Below, in pieces: positions 1-6,781 of a DNA stretch of 10,086 nt. The notes under the pieces were generated by a model. The model searched no databases, was not told the origin of the DNA, and saw only the letters and a list, made by a program, of their open reading frames with translations. Positions within the stretch are counted from its first letter, which is position 1. Each line of letters begins with the position of its first letter. The translations under genes were made by a program, and so were the position numbers. Origin of the DNA: Chloroflexota bacterium (GTDB lineage Bacteria > Chloroflexota > Limnocylindria > Limnocylindrales > CSP1-4); assembly GCA_013694835.1 (NCBI GenBank), contig JACDBP010000235.1, positions 1 through 10,086 on the forward strand, read 5' to 3'.

Positions 1-65
1 CTTCCGGCCACGTCGGGCCGCCCCTCCCCCCGCCCGGCGGCGCGGCGCCCGCCCCGGGCGCGGCG

Positions 66-103
66 TTGCCGTGCCGAACGAGCCATTTGTTAGCATGCCG
101 GCC
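66..103 (+). promoter_or_regulatory. Putative leaderless promoter of the aminotransferase gene
   Basis: An extended -10 element, TGTTAGCAT, lies at 88-96 (TGN at 88-90, TAGCAT at 91-96). A weak -35-like TTGCCG sits at 66-71 with a long 19-nt spacer. The hexamer ends 7 nt before ATG 104, so transcription would begin at or next to the start codon. No Shine-Dalgarno precedes any candidate start here. The upstream stretch is extremely GC-rich and holds a 6-bp stem (GCGCCC 45-50 with GGGCGC 56-61) without a T tract, so it is not a convincing terminator. The promoter is inferred from sequence only. Confidence 0.5.
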
Positions 104-1297
104 ATGCGACTTGCCCAACGGATGCAGGGCATCGGCACCGAGACGGCCTTCGAGGCGGCGGCTCGGGCGCGCGCTCTGGAGGCGACCGGTCGGGACGTCA
201 TCCATCTCGAGATCGGCGAGCCCGACTTCGACACCCCGGCGAATATCCGCGAGGCAGCCAAGCGTGCGCTGGACGATGGCTGGACCCACTACGGGCCACC
301 GGCCGGCGTGCCACAGCTGCGGGAGGCGATCGCCGCCGACCACCTGAAGCGAAACGGCTTCGCGGCGGATCCGGCGAACGTGGTGGTGACGCCTGGCGCC
401 AAGCCCGTCATGTTCTTCGCGCTGCTGGCCCTGGCGGAACCCGGCGACGAGGTCATCTACCCCGATCCCGGCTTCCCGATCTACGAATCGATGACCCGCT
501 TCGTCGGTGCAACGCCGGTGCCCATCCCGCTGCGCGAGGAGAACCAGTTCCGCCTGGATCCGACGGAGCTGCGCTCGCTCGTCACCGACCGCACGAAGCT
601 GATCATCTTCAACTCGCCCCAGAACCCGACGGGCTCGGTCCTCACCAAGGCGGACATCGAAGCCGTCGCCGACATCGTCCGGGAGCGAGACATCACGGTC
701 CTGGCGGACGAGATCTACGGCCGCATCCTCTACGAGGGCGAGCACCACTCGATCGCCGCGCTGCCCGGCATGCCCGCGCGGACGATCGTCCTCGACGGGT
801 TCTCCAAGACCTTTGCCATGACCGGCTGGCGCCTGGGCTACGCGATCCTCCCGCCATCGCTGGTGACGCCGTACAGCAAGCTGATGATCAACAGTGTCAG
901 TCACACCTCCTCGCATTCCCAGGTGGCGGCCATCGAGGCCCTGACCGGCCCGCAGGACGACATCGAAGCGATGGTCCAGGAGTTCCGGGGGCGCCGCGAG
1001 TTGATCGTGGACGGCCTCAACGCGATCCCCGGTATCCGCTGCCTCAAGCCGAGCGGCGCCTTCTACGTCTTTCCCAACATCGCCGGCACGGGCATGGACG
1101 GCCCCGCCCTCGCCGACCGGTTGCTCAACGAGGGCGGCGTGGCGGTGCTCTCGGGTACGGCCTTCGGCAGCGTCGGCCGCGACCACCTGCGCGTGAGCTA
1201 CGCGAACTCACGGGAGAACATCAGCACGGCGCTCGAGCGGATCCAGCAGGTGGTCACCTCCGATCCGGTGGCGGCCGCGGCCGGCGCGCCGGCGTGA
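104..1297 (+). CDS. PLP-dependent class I/II aminotransferase
   Basis: Cytosolic fold-type I aminotransferase, transferring an amino group between an amino acid and a 2-oxo acid. From ATG 104 the protein has 397 residues, normal for the family. Visible motifs are EIGEPDFDTP (36-45, substrate-side loop), NSPQNPTG (170-177, Asn174 to the PLP O3'), ADEIY (201-205, Asp202 to the pyridine nitrogen, Tyr205), SKTFAMTGWRLGY with Schiff-base Lys235 and phosphate-binding Arg243, and Arg363 in LRVSYA for the substrate carboxylate. All key residues are present. Start choice: GTG 71 and ATG 95 are also in frame, but ATG 95 lies inside the putative -10 box and family proteins usually begin near the MRLAQRM segment. 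The stop overlaps the next gene by 4 nt (GTGA), so the two are probably co-translated. Substrate is not readable from sequence; aspartate, alanine or serine-type donors are all possible. Confidence 0.93.
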   Translation: MRLAQRMQGIGTETAFEAAARARALEATGRDVIHLEIGEPDFDTPANIREAAKRALDDGWTHYGPPAGVPQLREAIAADHLKRNGFAADPANVVVTPGAKPVMFFALLALAEPGDEVIYPDPGFPIYESMTRFVGATPVPIPLREENQFRLDPTELRSLVTDRTKLIIFNSPQNPTGSVLTKADIEAVADIVRERDITVLADEIYGRILYEGEHHSIAALPGMPARTIVLDGFSKTFAMTGWRLGYAILPPSLVTPYSKLMINSVSHTSSHSQVAAIEALTGPQDDIEAMVQEFRGRRELIVDGLNAIPGIRCLKPSGAFYVFPNIAGTGMDGPALADRLLNEGGVAVLSGTAFGSVGRDHLRVSYANSRENISTALERIQQVVTSDPVAAAAGAPA

Positions 1298-2295
1298 CCG
1301 AACCCTCGTCCGCGCCCCGAGTCTTCATCGCGCGCCGCATCCCGGACGAGGGGCTGCGACTGCTGTTGGATGGAACCGACGCGGACCTCTGGGAGGATGA
1401 GCTGCCACCGCCACGCGACGAGCTGCTGCGCCGCGTGGCAGGCGTGGAGGGGCTGCTGTCACTGCTGACTGACCGCGTCGACGACGAGCTGCTTGACGCC
1501 GCCGGACCGCAGCTGAAGGTGGTCAGCAACTACGCGGTCGGCTTCGACAACGTGGACGTGCCGGCGTGTACGCGCCGCGACATCCCGGTCGGCAACACGC
1601 CAGATGTGCTGACCGAGACCACCGCCGACCTCGCGTTCGCGCTGCTGATGGCCGCCGCGCGAAGGATCCCCGAGGGCTACGACTACGTCCGCGCCGACCG
1701 CTGGCAGACGTGGGGTCCCATGCTGCTGCTCTCGCCGGATGTGCACCACGCGACCCTCGGCATCGTCGGCTTCGGCCGGATCGGTCGCGAGATGGCGAAA
1801 CGCGCCCGGGGCTTCGACATGGAGATCCTCTACCACGACGTGCAGCAGGCATCTCCCGAGGACGAAGCCGCGCTCCACGCCCGGAGCGTGGAGATGGACG
1901 AGCTGCTCGCCGAGTCCGACTTCATCAGCCTCCACACCAACCTGACGCCCGAGACGCACCACCTCCTGGATGAGGCTGCCTTCGCGCGGATGAAGCCGAC
2001 GGCGATCGTCATCAACACCAGCCGCGGACCGGTCATCGACCAGCGGGCGCTCTTCGAAGCGCTCCGCGACCGCGTCATCGGTGGTGCTGCGCTGGATGTG
2101 ACGGATCCGGAGCCGATGCGCGCCGACGATCCCCTGCTGACCCAGCCGAATGCGCTGGTCGTGCCGCACGTCGCTTCGGCGTCGCACACGACCCGTGGCA
2201 GGATGGCCGAGATGGCGGCCGCCAACCTGCTCGCCGGCCTCCGCGGCGAGCGCCTGCCGACCCCAGTCAACCCCGAGGTCTACGAGGGTCGCTGA
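1294..2295 (+). CDS. D-2-hydroxyacid dehydrogenase, glyoxylate/hydroxypyruvate reductase-like
   Basis: Cytosolic 333-residue member of the D-isomer-specific 2-hydroxyacid dehydrogenases, closest in motif pattern to GyaR/GRHPR (D-glycerate dehydrogenase). Such enzymes reduce glyoxylate or hydroxypyruvate to glycolate or D-glycerate. SNYAVGFDNVDV (78-89) and GNTPDVLTETTADLAFALL (100-118) are family signatures. The Rossmann loop is GFGRIG (159-164). The catalytic triad is Arg244 (NTSRGPVID), Glu273 (DPEP) and His292 (PHVASAS), with the usual 29- and 19-residue spacing. Asp182 after the second strand of the nucleotide fold (ILYHD) suggests NADH rather than NADPH, whereas NADPH-using GRHPR has Arg there; this is inference. 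The GTG start at 1294 overlaps the aminotransferase stop. Next to an aminotransferase, a plausible role is reducing the 2-oxo acid it makes, for example serine to hydroxypyruvate to D-glycerate. Confidence 0.92.
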   Translation: MTEPSSAPRVFIARRIPDEGLRLLLDGTDADLWEDELPPPRDELLRRVAGVEGLLSLLTDRVDDELLDAAGPQLKVVSNYAVGFDNVDVPACTRRDIPVGNTPDVLTETTADLAFALLMAAARRIPEGYDYVRADRWQTWGPMLLLSPDVHHATLGIVGFGRIGREMAKRARGFDMEILYHDVQQASPEDEAALHARSVEMDELLAESDFISLHTNLTPETHHLLDEAAFARMKPTAIVINTSRGPVIDQRALFEALRDRVIGGAALDVTDPEPMRADDPLLTQPNALVVPHVASASHTTRGRMAEMAAANLLAGLRGERLPTPVNPEVYEGR

Positions 2296-2349
2296 TCTCG
2301 GCTTCCGCGGCTGCCCGATCCGTCCGGGCTTGCACCAGGAGCCCGCCTG

Positions 2350-3189
2350 ATGCCGCCGCTGGCGATGGCTCTCGCGCTCGGCGCCGCCCTGCTCCACGCC
2401 TCATGGAACCTGGCACTTGCACGCTCGCGCGACCCGCAGCTCGTGACGGCCATCGGCATGCTCGCGGGCTCGCTGTTGCTGCTGCCCGTGGCGCTGCTCG
2501 ACTGGCGCGTGGGCCTGGAGGCGTGGCCGTTCATCGCGCTCTCGGCAGTGCTCGAGCTGGTCTACTTCATCGCCCTCGCGGCGGCGTACCAACGAGCCGA
2601 TCTGAGCCTCGTCTACCCCGTCAGCCGGGGAGTCGCGCCCGTGCTCGTCCTCGTGGTCTCGGCGCTGCTTCTCGGCGTGGCGACGTCCGCTGGACAGGTC
2701 GCCGGGGTCGTTCTGGTCGCGGCGGGCGTGTTGCTGGTACGGGGCGTGGCACGAGTCGGGCACGCCGAGGCTCGTCATCTCGGCCTCGCCCTTGCGATCG
2801 GTGGCCTCATCGCCTCGTACACGCTGGTCGACAAGGAGGGCCTCCGCTTTGCGAGCCCGATCGCCTACCTGGTGCTGATCATCCTGCCCGCGGCACTCGG
2901 ATATCTGCTGGTCCTCTGGCGGATCCGCGGCGGACCCGCCATCCGCGCCGCGTTCGGCCCCGTCCCGGCCGTGGGCGGCGTAGCGATCGTCGGGGCATAC
3001 GGCCTGGTGCTGATGGCGCTGTCCCTCGCGCCGGCCGCGGCCGTCTCCGCCACCAGGGAATCGAGCGTGGTCATCGCCACGTTGCTCGCGGGGCCGCTGC
3101 TCGGCGAACGGGTCGGCGCGCGGCGGATCCTGGGTGCGGTCGTGGTCGTCGCGGGCATCGCGGCGCTGGCTGCGGCGCGCACCGGCTGA
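2350..3189 (+). CDS. EamA/DMT-superfamily transporter, 10 TM helices
   Basis: Integral membrane protein of 279 residues, the usual size for a 10-helix drug/metabolite transporter built from two five-helix EamA repeats. Hydrophobic segments lie near residues 2-21, 30-51, 59-79, 87-109, 114-131, 143-160, 168-190, 208-226, 235-252 and 259-276. The two halves carry matching signatures: ADLSLVYPVSRGVAPV (83-98) in the first, and AAAVSATRESSVVIATLL followed by GER (229-254) in the second. Family members move amino acids, metabolites or nucleosides across the inner membrane. The substrate here is unknown, but the upstream aminotransferase and hydroxyacid dehydrogenase suggest an amino or hydroxy acid. 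The ATG start is backed by AGGAG at 2337-2341 with an 8-nt spacer. A 54-nt gap separates it from the dehydrogenase, and no promoter or terminator is evident there, so it probably belongs to the same operon. Confidence 0.9.
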   Translation: MPPLAMALALGAALLHASWNLALARSRDPQLVTAIGMLAGSLLLLPVALLDWRVGLEAWPFIALSAVLELVYFIALAAAYQRADLSLVYPVSRGVAPVLVLVVSALLLGVATSAGQVAGVVLVAAGVLLVRGVARVGHAEARHLGLALAIGGLIASYTLVDKEGLRFASPIAYLVLIILPAALGYLLVLWRIRGGPAIRAAFGPVPAVGGVAIVGAYGLVLMALSLAPAAAVSATRESSVVIATLLAGPLLGERVGARRILGAVVVVAGIAALAAARTG

Positions 3190-3200
3190 CGCCCGCTGAC

Positions 3201-3229
3201 GCCGGGCACGTCCGCAGCCGCCGGGCACG
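3201..3229. repeat. Short direct repeat GCCGGGCACG x2
   Basis: The 10-mer GCCGGGCACG occurs at 3201-3210 and again at 3220-3229, a 19-bp period, between the stop of the transporter and the minus-strand terminator. No function is assigned. In such GC-rich DNA it may be chance or a small local duplication. Confidence 0.4.
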
Positions 3230-3257
3230 AAAAAGGGGGCCCGTCGCCAGGCCCCTT
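3230..3257 (-). terminator. Rho-independent terminator of the SRPBCC gene
   Basis: Read on the minus strand, AAGGGGCC (3257-3250) pairs with GGCCCCCTT (3241-3233, one G bulged) around a short loop, and the stem runs straight into five T residues (3234-3230). This is a classic GC stem plus U tract, placed 20 nt after the stop of the minus-strand gene at 3278. On the plus strand no T run follows the stem, so it probably does not end the transporter transcript. Confidence 0.8.
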
Positions 3258-3277
3258 CGGGATCGCCGTGGTCGCGA

Positions 3278-3742
3278 TCAGCCGAGCTTCGTCTGCTCGA
3301 CCTCACCGCGCCAGGCGCCGGTCTCCTGGCCGCGGCTCTCGATGAACTCCTTGAACTTGTCGAGGTCCTTGTTGACCTGGCGATCCGGAAAGCCGAGCAC
3401 GTCGCCGACGTTCTCCAGCGGGCCCTCGGGGTCGATGTCCAGCTGCAGCATCACCTTGGTCTCGTTGTCCGAGATGCGGTGGAAGGTGACCACGCCGGCG
3501 TTCTTGGCGCCCGTCGTGGACGTCCAGGCGATGCGCTGGTCGGGCACCTGCTCGGTGATCTTGGCGTCCCACTCCTTGCGCTTGCCGGCGATCTCGGCCA
3601 CCCAGTGGAGCCGCGTGTCATCAAGCTGCTCTACCTTTTCGACGCCGCTCATGAACTGCGGAAACTGCTCGAACTGGGTCCACTGGTTGTAGGCGATCCT
3701 GACCGGCACGTTGACGACGACCGACTCTTCGATGCTCGACAT
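3278..3742 (-). CDS. SRPBCC-family (polyketide cyclase/dehydrase-like) protein
   Basis: Small soluble 154-residue protein of the START/SRPBCC helix-grip fold (Polyketide_cyc / COG5637 type). These proteins bind hydrophobic ligands in a deep cavity. The N-terminal strand and helix VVNVPVRIAYNQWTQFEQFP (9-28), the EWDAKITEQVPDQRIAW segment (57-73), GVVTFHRI (83-90) and the C-terminal helix DLDKFKEFIESRG (126-138) followed by ETGAWRGE are typical of an abundant but poorly characterised bacterial subgroup. No catalytic residue can be named and the ligand is unknown. The start is supported by GAGAGG at 3756-3751, 8 nt upstream of ATG. A weak -10-like TAACAA sits at 3766-3761. The gene stands alone, convergent to the transporter and divergent from the membrane-protein operon, with its own terminator. 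Confidence 0.88.
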   Translation of the reverse strand: MSSIEESVVVNVPVRIAYNQWTQFEQFPQFMSGVEKVEQLDDTRLHWVAEIAGKRKEWDAKITEQVPDQRIAWTSTTGAKNAGVVTFHRISDNETKVMLQLDIDPEGPLENVGDVLGFPDRQVNKDLDKFKEFIESRGQETGAWRGEVEQTKLG

Positions 3743-3884
3743 GGTGTTGCCCTCTCGACGTTGTTAGTTCCCCACCAGCGTGGCGCCAGGCGGGGGACAG
3801 GCGCGGGCCAGCCGGCGGCAGGTCCGCTAACAGGACCCTTGCAGAGTCGCGATCGCCCACCGCAGCCTGCGCCATACTCTCGCG
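3743..3884. promoter_or_regulatory. Divergent intergenic region with candidate promoters
   Basis: This 142-bp spacer separates the minus-strand SRPBCC gene from the plus-strand membrane operon, so promoters for both must lie here or inside the genes. For the minus strand, TAACAA (3766-3761) is a weak -10 candidate. For the plus strand, CATACT (3873-3878) ends 6 nt before GTG 3885. A perfect palindrome GCGATCGC (3849-3856) falls where a -35 box would sit. No consensus -35 is visible for either direction. Confidence 0.5.
3873..3884 (+). promoter_or_regulatory. Putative leaderless -10 element of the membrane operon
   Basis: CATACT at 3873-3878 differs from TATACT by one base and is followed after 6 nt by the GTG start at 3885. 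The expected transcription start, about 7 nt after the hexamer, coincides with the start codon. There is no Shine-Dalgarno upstream. Same geometry as at 8465-8477. Confidence 0.5.
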
Positions 3885-4643
3885 GTGGCGCAACGGCCGG
3901 ACACCACCACCACGCACGGCCCGCCACCGCCAGCGAGCCATGCGCCCCGCAGCAAGGCCTCGAGCGGCACCGCGGATGCGTTCACGAACGCGGTTGCGGT
4001 TCTCATCGCCGTGGTCTCCATCGTCAGCGCGATCGTGGCATGGCGCGCCTCGCTGGCCCAGAACGACGCGCAGGGGCTGGACGTCAGGGCCATCCAGGAG
4101 CTCGCCCAGGTGCAGCAGGCGCGCCAGGGCCTCCAGGCGCTGGTCGACCAGGACCGCCGATTCCTCGCCCGCGCCCAGGAGCACCTCCTGACGGCGAAGC
4201 AGCTGCGCGCCGAGGCTGACGCGATCCGCGGCACCGATGCGACGCGAGCCGATCAGCTGGACCAGCAGGCGCAGGACGAGGATGCCCTCGCGCGGGTGCT
4301 CGGCCCATTCTTCCTCGCGGCGAGCGGCATCGTCCTCGGCGAGAACGACCTGATCGGCTACGACCCGGTCTACGTCCAGCGCAACCTCGAGCAGAACAAC
4401 GAGATGATGCGGGAGCTGCGCCCTGAGGAGACCAGGGCCAGCGCCGCCACGGCCCACGCGAGGGCGCTGGACCTTGTCGGCATCGCGCTCCTGCTGGTCG
4501 TGTCGCTGTTCTTCCTGACGCTCGCGGAGGTCGGCCGGCAACGCCCACGGGGATGGTTCGCGGCAGCAGGCGGCGTGGGTGCCATCGTCGGCCTCGCGGC
4601 ACTCGTGGCGGTCGAGGTCTTCGGGGTCACGGTGCGCCTGTGA
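3885..4643 (+). CDS. Three-helix membrane protein of unknown function
   Basis: I do not recognise a named family. The 252-residue protein has a Thr/His/Pro-rich cytoplasmic N-terminus (1-30), a first hydrophobic helix (about 33-54), a long charged, Gln/Ala-rich, probably helical or coiled-coil extracytoplasmic section (55-193, for example AQVQQARQGLQAL), then two closely spaced helices (about 194-214 and 224-247) joined by a basic loop RQRPRG that predicts a cytoplasmic turn. The charge pattern gives N-in topology with the helical section outside. No catalytic motif is seen. The GTG start at 3885 has no Shine-Dalgarno and lies 6 nt after a -10-like box. The stop overlaps the next gene by 4 nt, and that gene begins with the same three-helix layout, suggesting the two products act together or assemble in the membrane. 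It loosely recalls small membrane proteins such as DUF4337, but that is only resemblance. Confidence 0.8.
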   Translation: MAQRPDTTTTHGPPPPASHAPRSKASSGTADAFTNAVAVLIAVVSIVSAIVAWRASLAQNDAQGLDVRAIQELAQVQQARQGLQALVDQDRRFLARAQEHLLTAKQLRAEADAIRGTDATRADQLDQQAQDEDALARVLGPFFLAASGIVLGENDLIGYDPVYVQRNLEQNNEMMRELRPEETRASAATAHARALDLVGIALLLVVSLFFLTLAEVGRQRPRGWFAAAGGVGAIVGLAALVAVEVFGVTVRL

Positions 4644-6781
4644 CGATGCCCGAGATCGATCTCCCCGGTCCCGACGAGCTGGAGGACCGGTTCTCGCGCG
4701 TCGTGGCGCTCCTGATCGCGTTCGCGACGCTGGTCGCCGCCTCGGCGGGGTTCCTCCAGAACGCCGCCGGCAACAACGGCGGCAGCTACTCCATCCGCGC
4801 GTCGCAGCTCGGCGTGGAGTCGCTGGGAGCGCTGGTCAACGCGGGGCAGACGGCCCAGGTCGACTTCGAGACCTACTCGCTGGCCGCCGAGCAGCGGGCA
4901 CGCGCGGCGAACGCGTTCCTGCGGAGCGCCATCGCCGATGCCGGCAGTGCCGAGGGCACAAACGCCGACTTTCGCCAGCGGCTCCAGACGGTGCTGGCCG
5001 ACAGGACCGATGACCTCACCTCCATCAAGCTCGATGGCGAGGACGGCCCGCGGCGGGATCCGGCCTTCCCGGCCCGCTTCTTCGCGAAGGCGACGAGGGC
5101 GTCCGTCCAGCTCGACGCGGAACAGGACGCGGCCAACGAGGCCGCCCAGCTGTGGGGCGACCAGGTCACGGTCTACACCGCGATCCTGGCGATGCTCGCG
5201 GTCAGCCTGTACCTGTTCGGCCTGGCGCTGACCGTCGACGATCGGCGGATCGCGCGCGGCTTCACGGCCGTCGGCGTGGCGATCGTCGCTGTGGGGACGG
5301 CCTGGACCGGGCTCGTAGCGAGCGCCCCGCCCCGAGCCTCCGATCTTGGAGCCGCCGCAGCCTTCGCCGAGGCGCACGTCGCCGCCCTCGCGGCCGTGGA
5401 CCAGGCGGGCTTTGCTGCCGCCGTCAGCGGCTACGACCGCGCGATCGCCATGCGGCCGACGTTCGCCCGGGCGTACAAGGAACGGAGCGAGGCGATCCTC
5501 CTTGCCGGGACCCCGCGACACGGCGCCCTGATCGGCATCACCGGCACCGACGCTCTGGCCCGCTCTCGCGCCGACCTGGAGAAGGCCCGCGACCTCGGCC
5601 TGCGGACGGGTGTGGTGATGGGCAACCTCGGGTTCGCGAGCTTCCTGCAGGGGGTGCAGCAGGGCGACCGGGCGCTCATCGAGCGGGCGGTGGGGCACAC
5701 GCGGGCGGCCATCGACCTCGACGCGACGAACCCTCGCTGGCGGTTCAACCTGGCGGTGGCCCTGCTGGCGCTCGATCGCACGGTCGAATCCGATGAGGCA
5801 TACCGGGTGGGGTTGCAGCACCTGCTGTACGTGGATGTCGAGAAGCAGACCCTGCGTGCCGAGCCGGTGATCGAGGAGTTCGTCACGGCGGCAGCCTTGA
5901 GCGACCTCGAGACGCTAGCTTCGCGGCGCCCCGATCTCGCCCCGAAGGTCGGTGGCATCAAGCAGTTCCTGGTCGGGGCGGTAGCCCGCGAATCGGCCGT
6001 GGACCAGCCCCAGTCGCCCGCTTCGCTCGGTCCCGTGAGCGTCGGTGTGCTCCCGGCCGAGGTCGAGTGGACCGCCGAGCTCCAGGCATGGGACACCAGC
6101 CGCGACGTGCTGTCGGCGCAGTGGTACTACGACGATCCTCAGCAGCGCGGCTGGACCGTGATCCCGTCGATCTCCGGCGTGGTCGACGTGACCAGGGACG
6201 AGTACAACCTGCGCTCGTACCTTGCCGCGTCCACGCCGCCGAGTTGCCTGCCCGACGGCTCGTACCGCGTCGAGCTGTACGTCAACGGCCGGCTGGCCGG
6301 CCAGGCCCAGGCGACCTCGTCGTTCGGCGACCTGCGGGCCTTCGCCGCCCGTGACCTCACGGTCGCGCTCTGCCGACCGCCGGACTGGACGGAGGCGGAG
6401 GTGAGTTACGCGGGACTGTTCAATGGCTACGAGAGCCCTGACAAGCAGTCCGGAGTGGTGCTCTTCAGGCTGGGCATCCCAGGGCGCGGCAGGGACGAGG
6501 CCGAGTTGAGTGTCGCGGTGACCGACTTCGTGACCGAGGCGTTCAAGGACCTGTTCACCAACCCGCCCGTGGCGCAGGGCGAGCCGGAGGAGGGCTATCT
6601 CCTGGCGCTCGCGGGCACCCGCTGGCGCACGTACGACTACGGCGATGGCCGGCTGAGGACGGGCGCCGGGGTCGACCCATCCGACGGGTCCGTGTTCCTG
6701 GTATGGGTCTTCGGCCCGTACGCCTGGTTCGACAGCCCGGTCCCGGACCAGATCGTCTCCTCGCTATCGCGATATCCGTGA
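4640..6781 (+). CDS. Membrane protein with 3 TM helices, TPR-like repeats and an unassigned C-terminal domain
   Basis: 713 residues from GTG 4640, which overlaps the previous stop (GTGA); ATG 4646 is an alternative two codons in. A longer reading from 4553 is unlikely because its extra segment is Arg/Gly-rich and lies over the upstream gene. Helix 1 is at about 19-40, an extracytoplasmic helical section at 41-175, helices 2 and 3 at about 176-199 and 206-227 with a basic cytoplasmic turn DDRRIARG. The topology puts everything after residue 228 outside the membrane. Residues 236-400 contain TPR-like helical hairpins, for example DQAGFAAAVSGYDRAIAMRP (254-273) and ERAVGHTRAAIDLDATNP (348-365). 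Residues about 465-713 form a beta-rich Trp/Tyr-rich domain with a DGSYRVELYVNGRLAGQA segment (539-556). No enzyme motif is seen. TPRs suggest protein-protein interaction, so a scaffold or sensor at the cell surface is possible, but function is unknown. Confidence 0.85.
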   Translation: MTMPEIDLPGPDELEDRFSRVVALLIAFATLVAASAGFLQNAAGNNGGSYSIRASQLGVESLGALVNAGQTAQVDFETYSLAAEQRARAANAFLRSAIADAGSAEGTNADFRQRLQTVLADRTDDLTSIKLDGEDGPRRDPAFPARFFAKATRASVQLDAEQDAANEAAQLWGDQVTVYTAILAMLAVSLYLFGLALTVDDRRIARGFTAVGVAIVAVGTAWTGLVASAPPRASDLGAAAAFAEAHVAALAAVDQAGFAAAVSGYDRAIAMRPTFARAYKERSEAILLAGTPRHGALIGITGTDALARSRADLEKARDLGLRTGVVMGNLGFASFLQGVQQGDRALIERAVGHTRAAIDLDATNPRWRFNLAVALLALDRTVESDEAYRVGLQHLLYVDVEKQTLRAEPVIEEFVTAAALSDLETLASRRPDLAPKVGGIKQFLVGAVARESAVDQPQSPASLGPVSVGVLPAEVEWTAELQAWDTSRDVLSAQWYYDDPQQRGWTVIPSISGVVDVTRDEYNLRSYLAASTPPSCLPDGSYRVELYVNGRLAGQAQATSSFGDLRAFAARDLTVALCRPPDWTEAEVSYAGLFNGYESPDKQSGVVLFRLGIPGRGRDEAELSVAVTDFVTEAFKDLFTNPPVAQGEPEEGYLLALAGTRWRTYDYGDGRLRTGAGVDPSDGSVFLVWVFGPYAWFDSPVPDQIVSSLSRYP

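Noticed and set aside
45..61. GC hairpin as a terminator of an upstream gene
   Set aside because: The stem is followed by GGCG rather than a T run on either strand, so only secondary structure can be claimed.
2403..3692. Long plus-strand frame running through the transporter and into the SRPBCC gene
   Set aside because: It is in the wrong frame for the transporter, is Arg-rich, and crosses the terminator and a minus-strand gene.
3849..3856. GCGATCGC palindrome as a specific operator
   Set aside because: The same 8-mer also occurs inside the aminotransferase gene near 325-332, and such sequences are expected in GC-rich coding DNA.
4553..4639. N-terminal extension of the TPR membrane protein
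   Set aside because: The extra codons are Arg/Gly-rich, overlap the upstream gene, and would precede a normal GTGA-coupled start at 4640.
4370..5821. Long open frame on the minus strand opposite the membrane pair
   Set aside because: The predicted protein is Arg/Gly-rich with no recognisable fold, while the plus strand gives clear membrane helices and TPR-like repeats.
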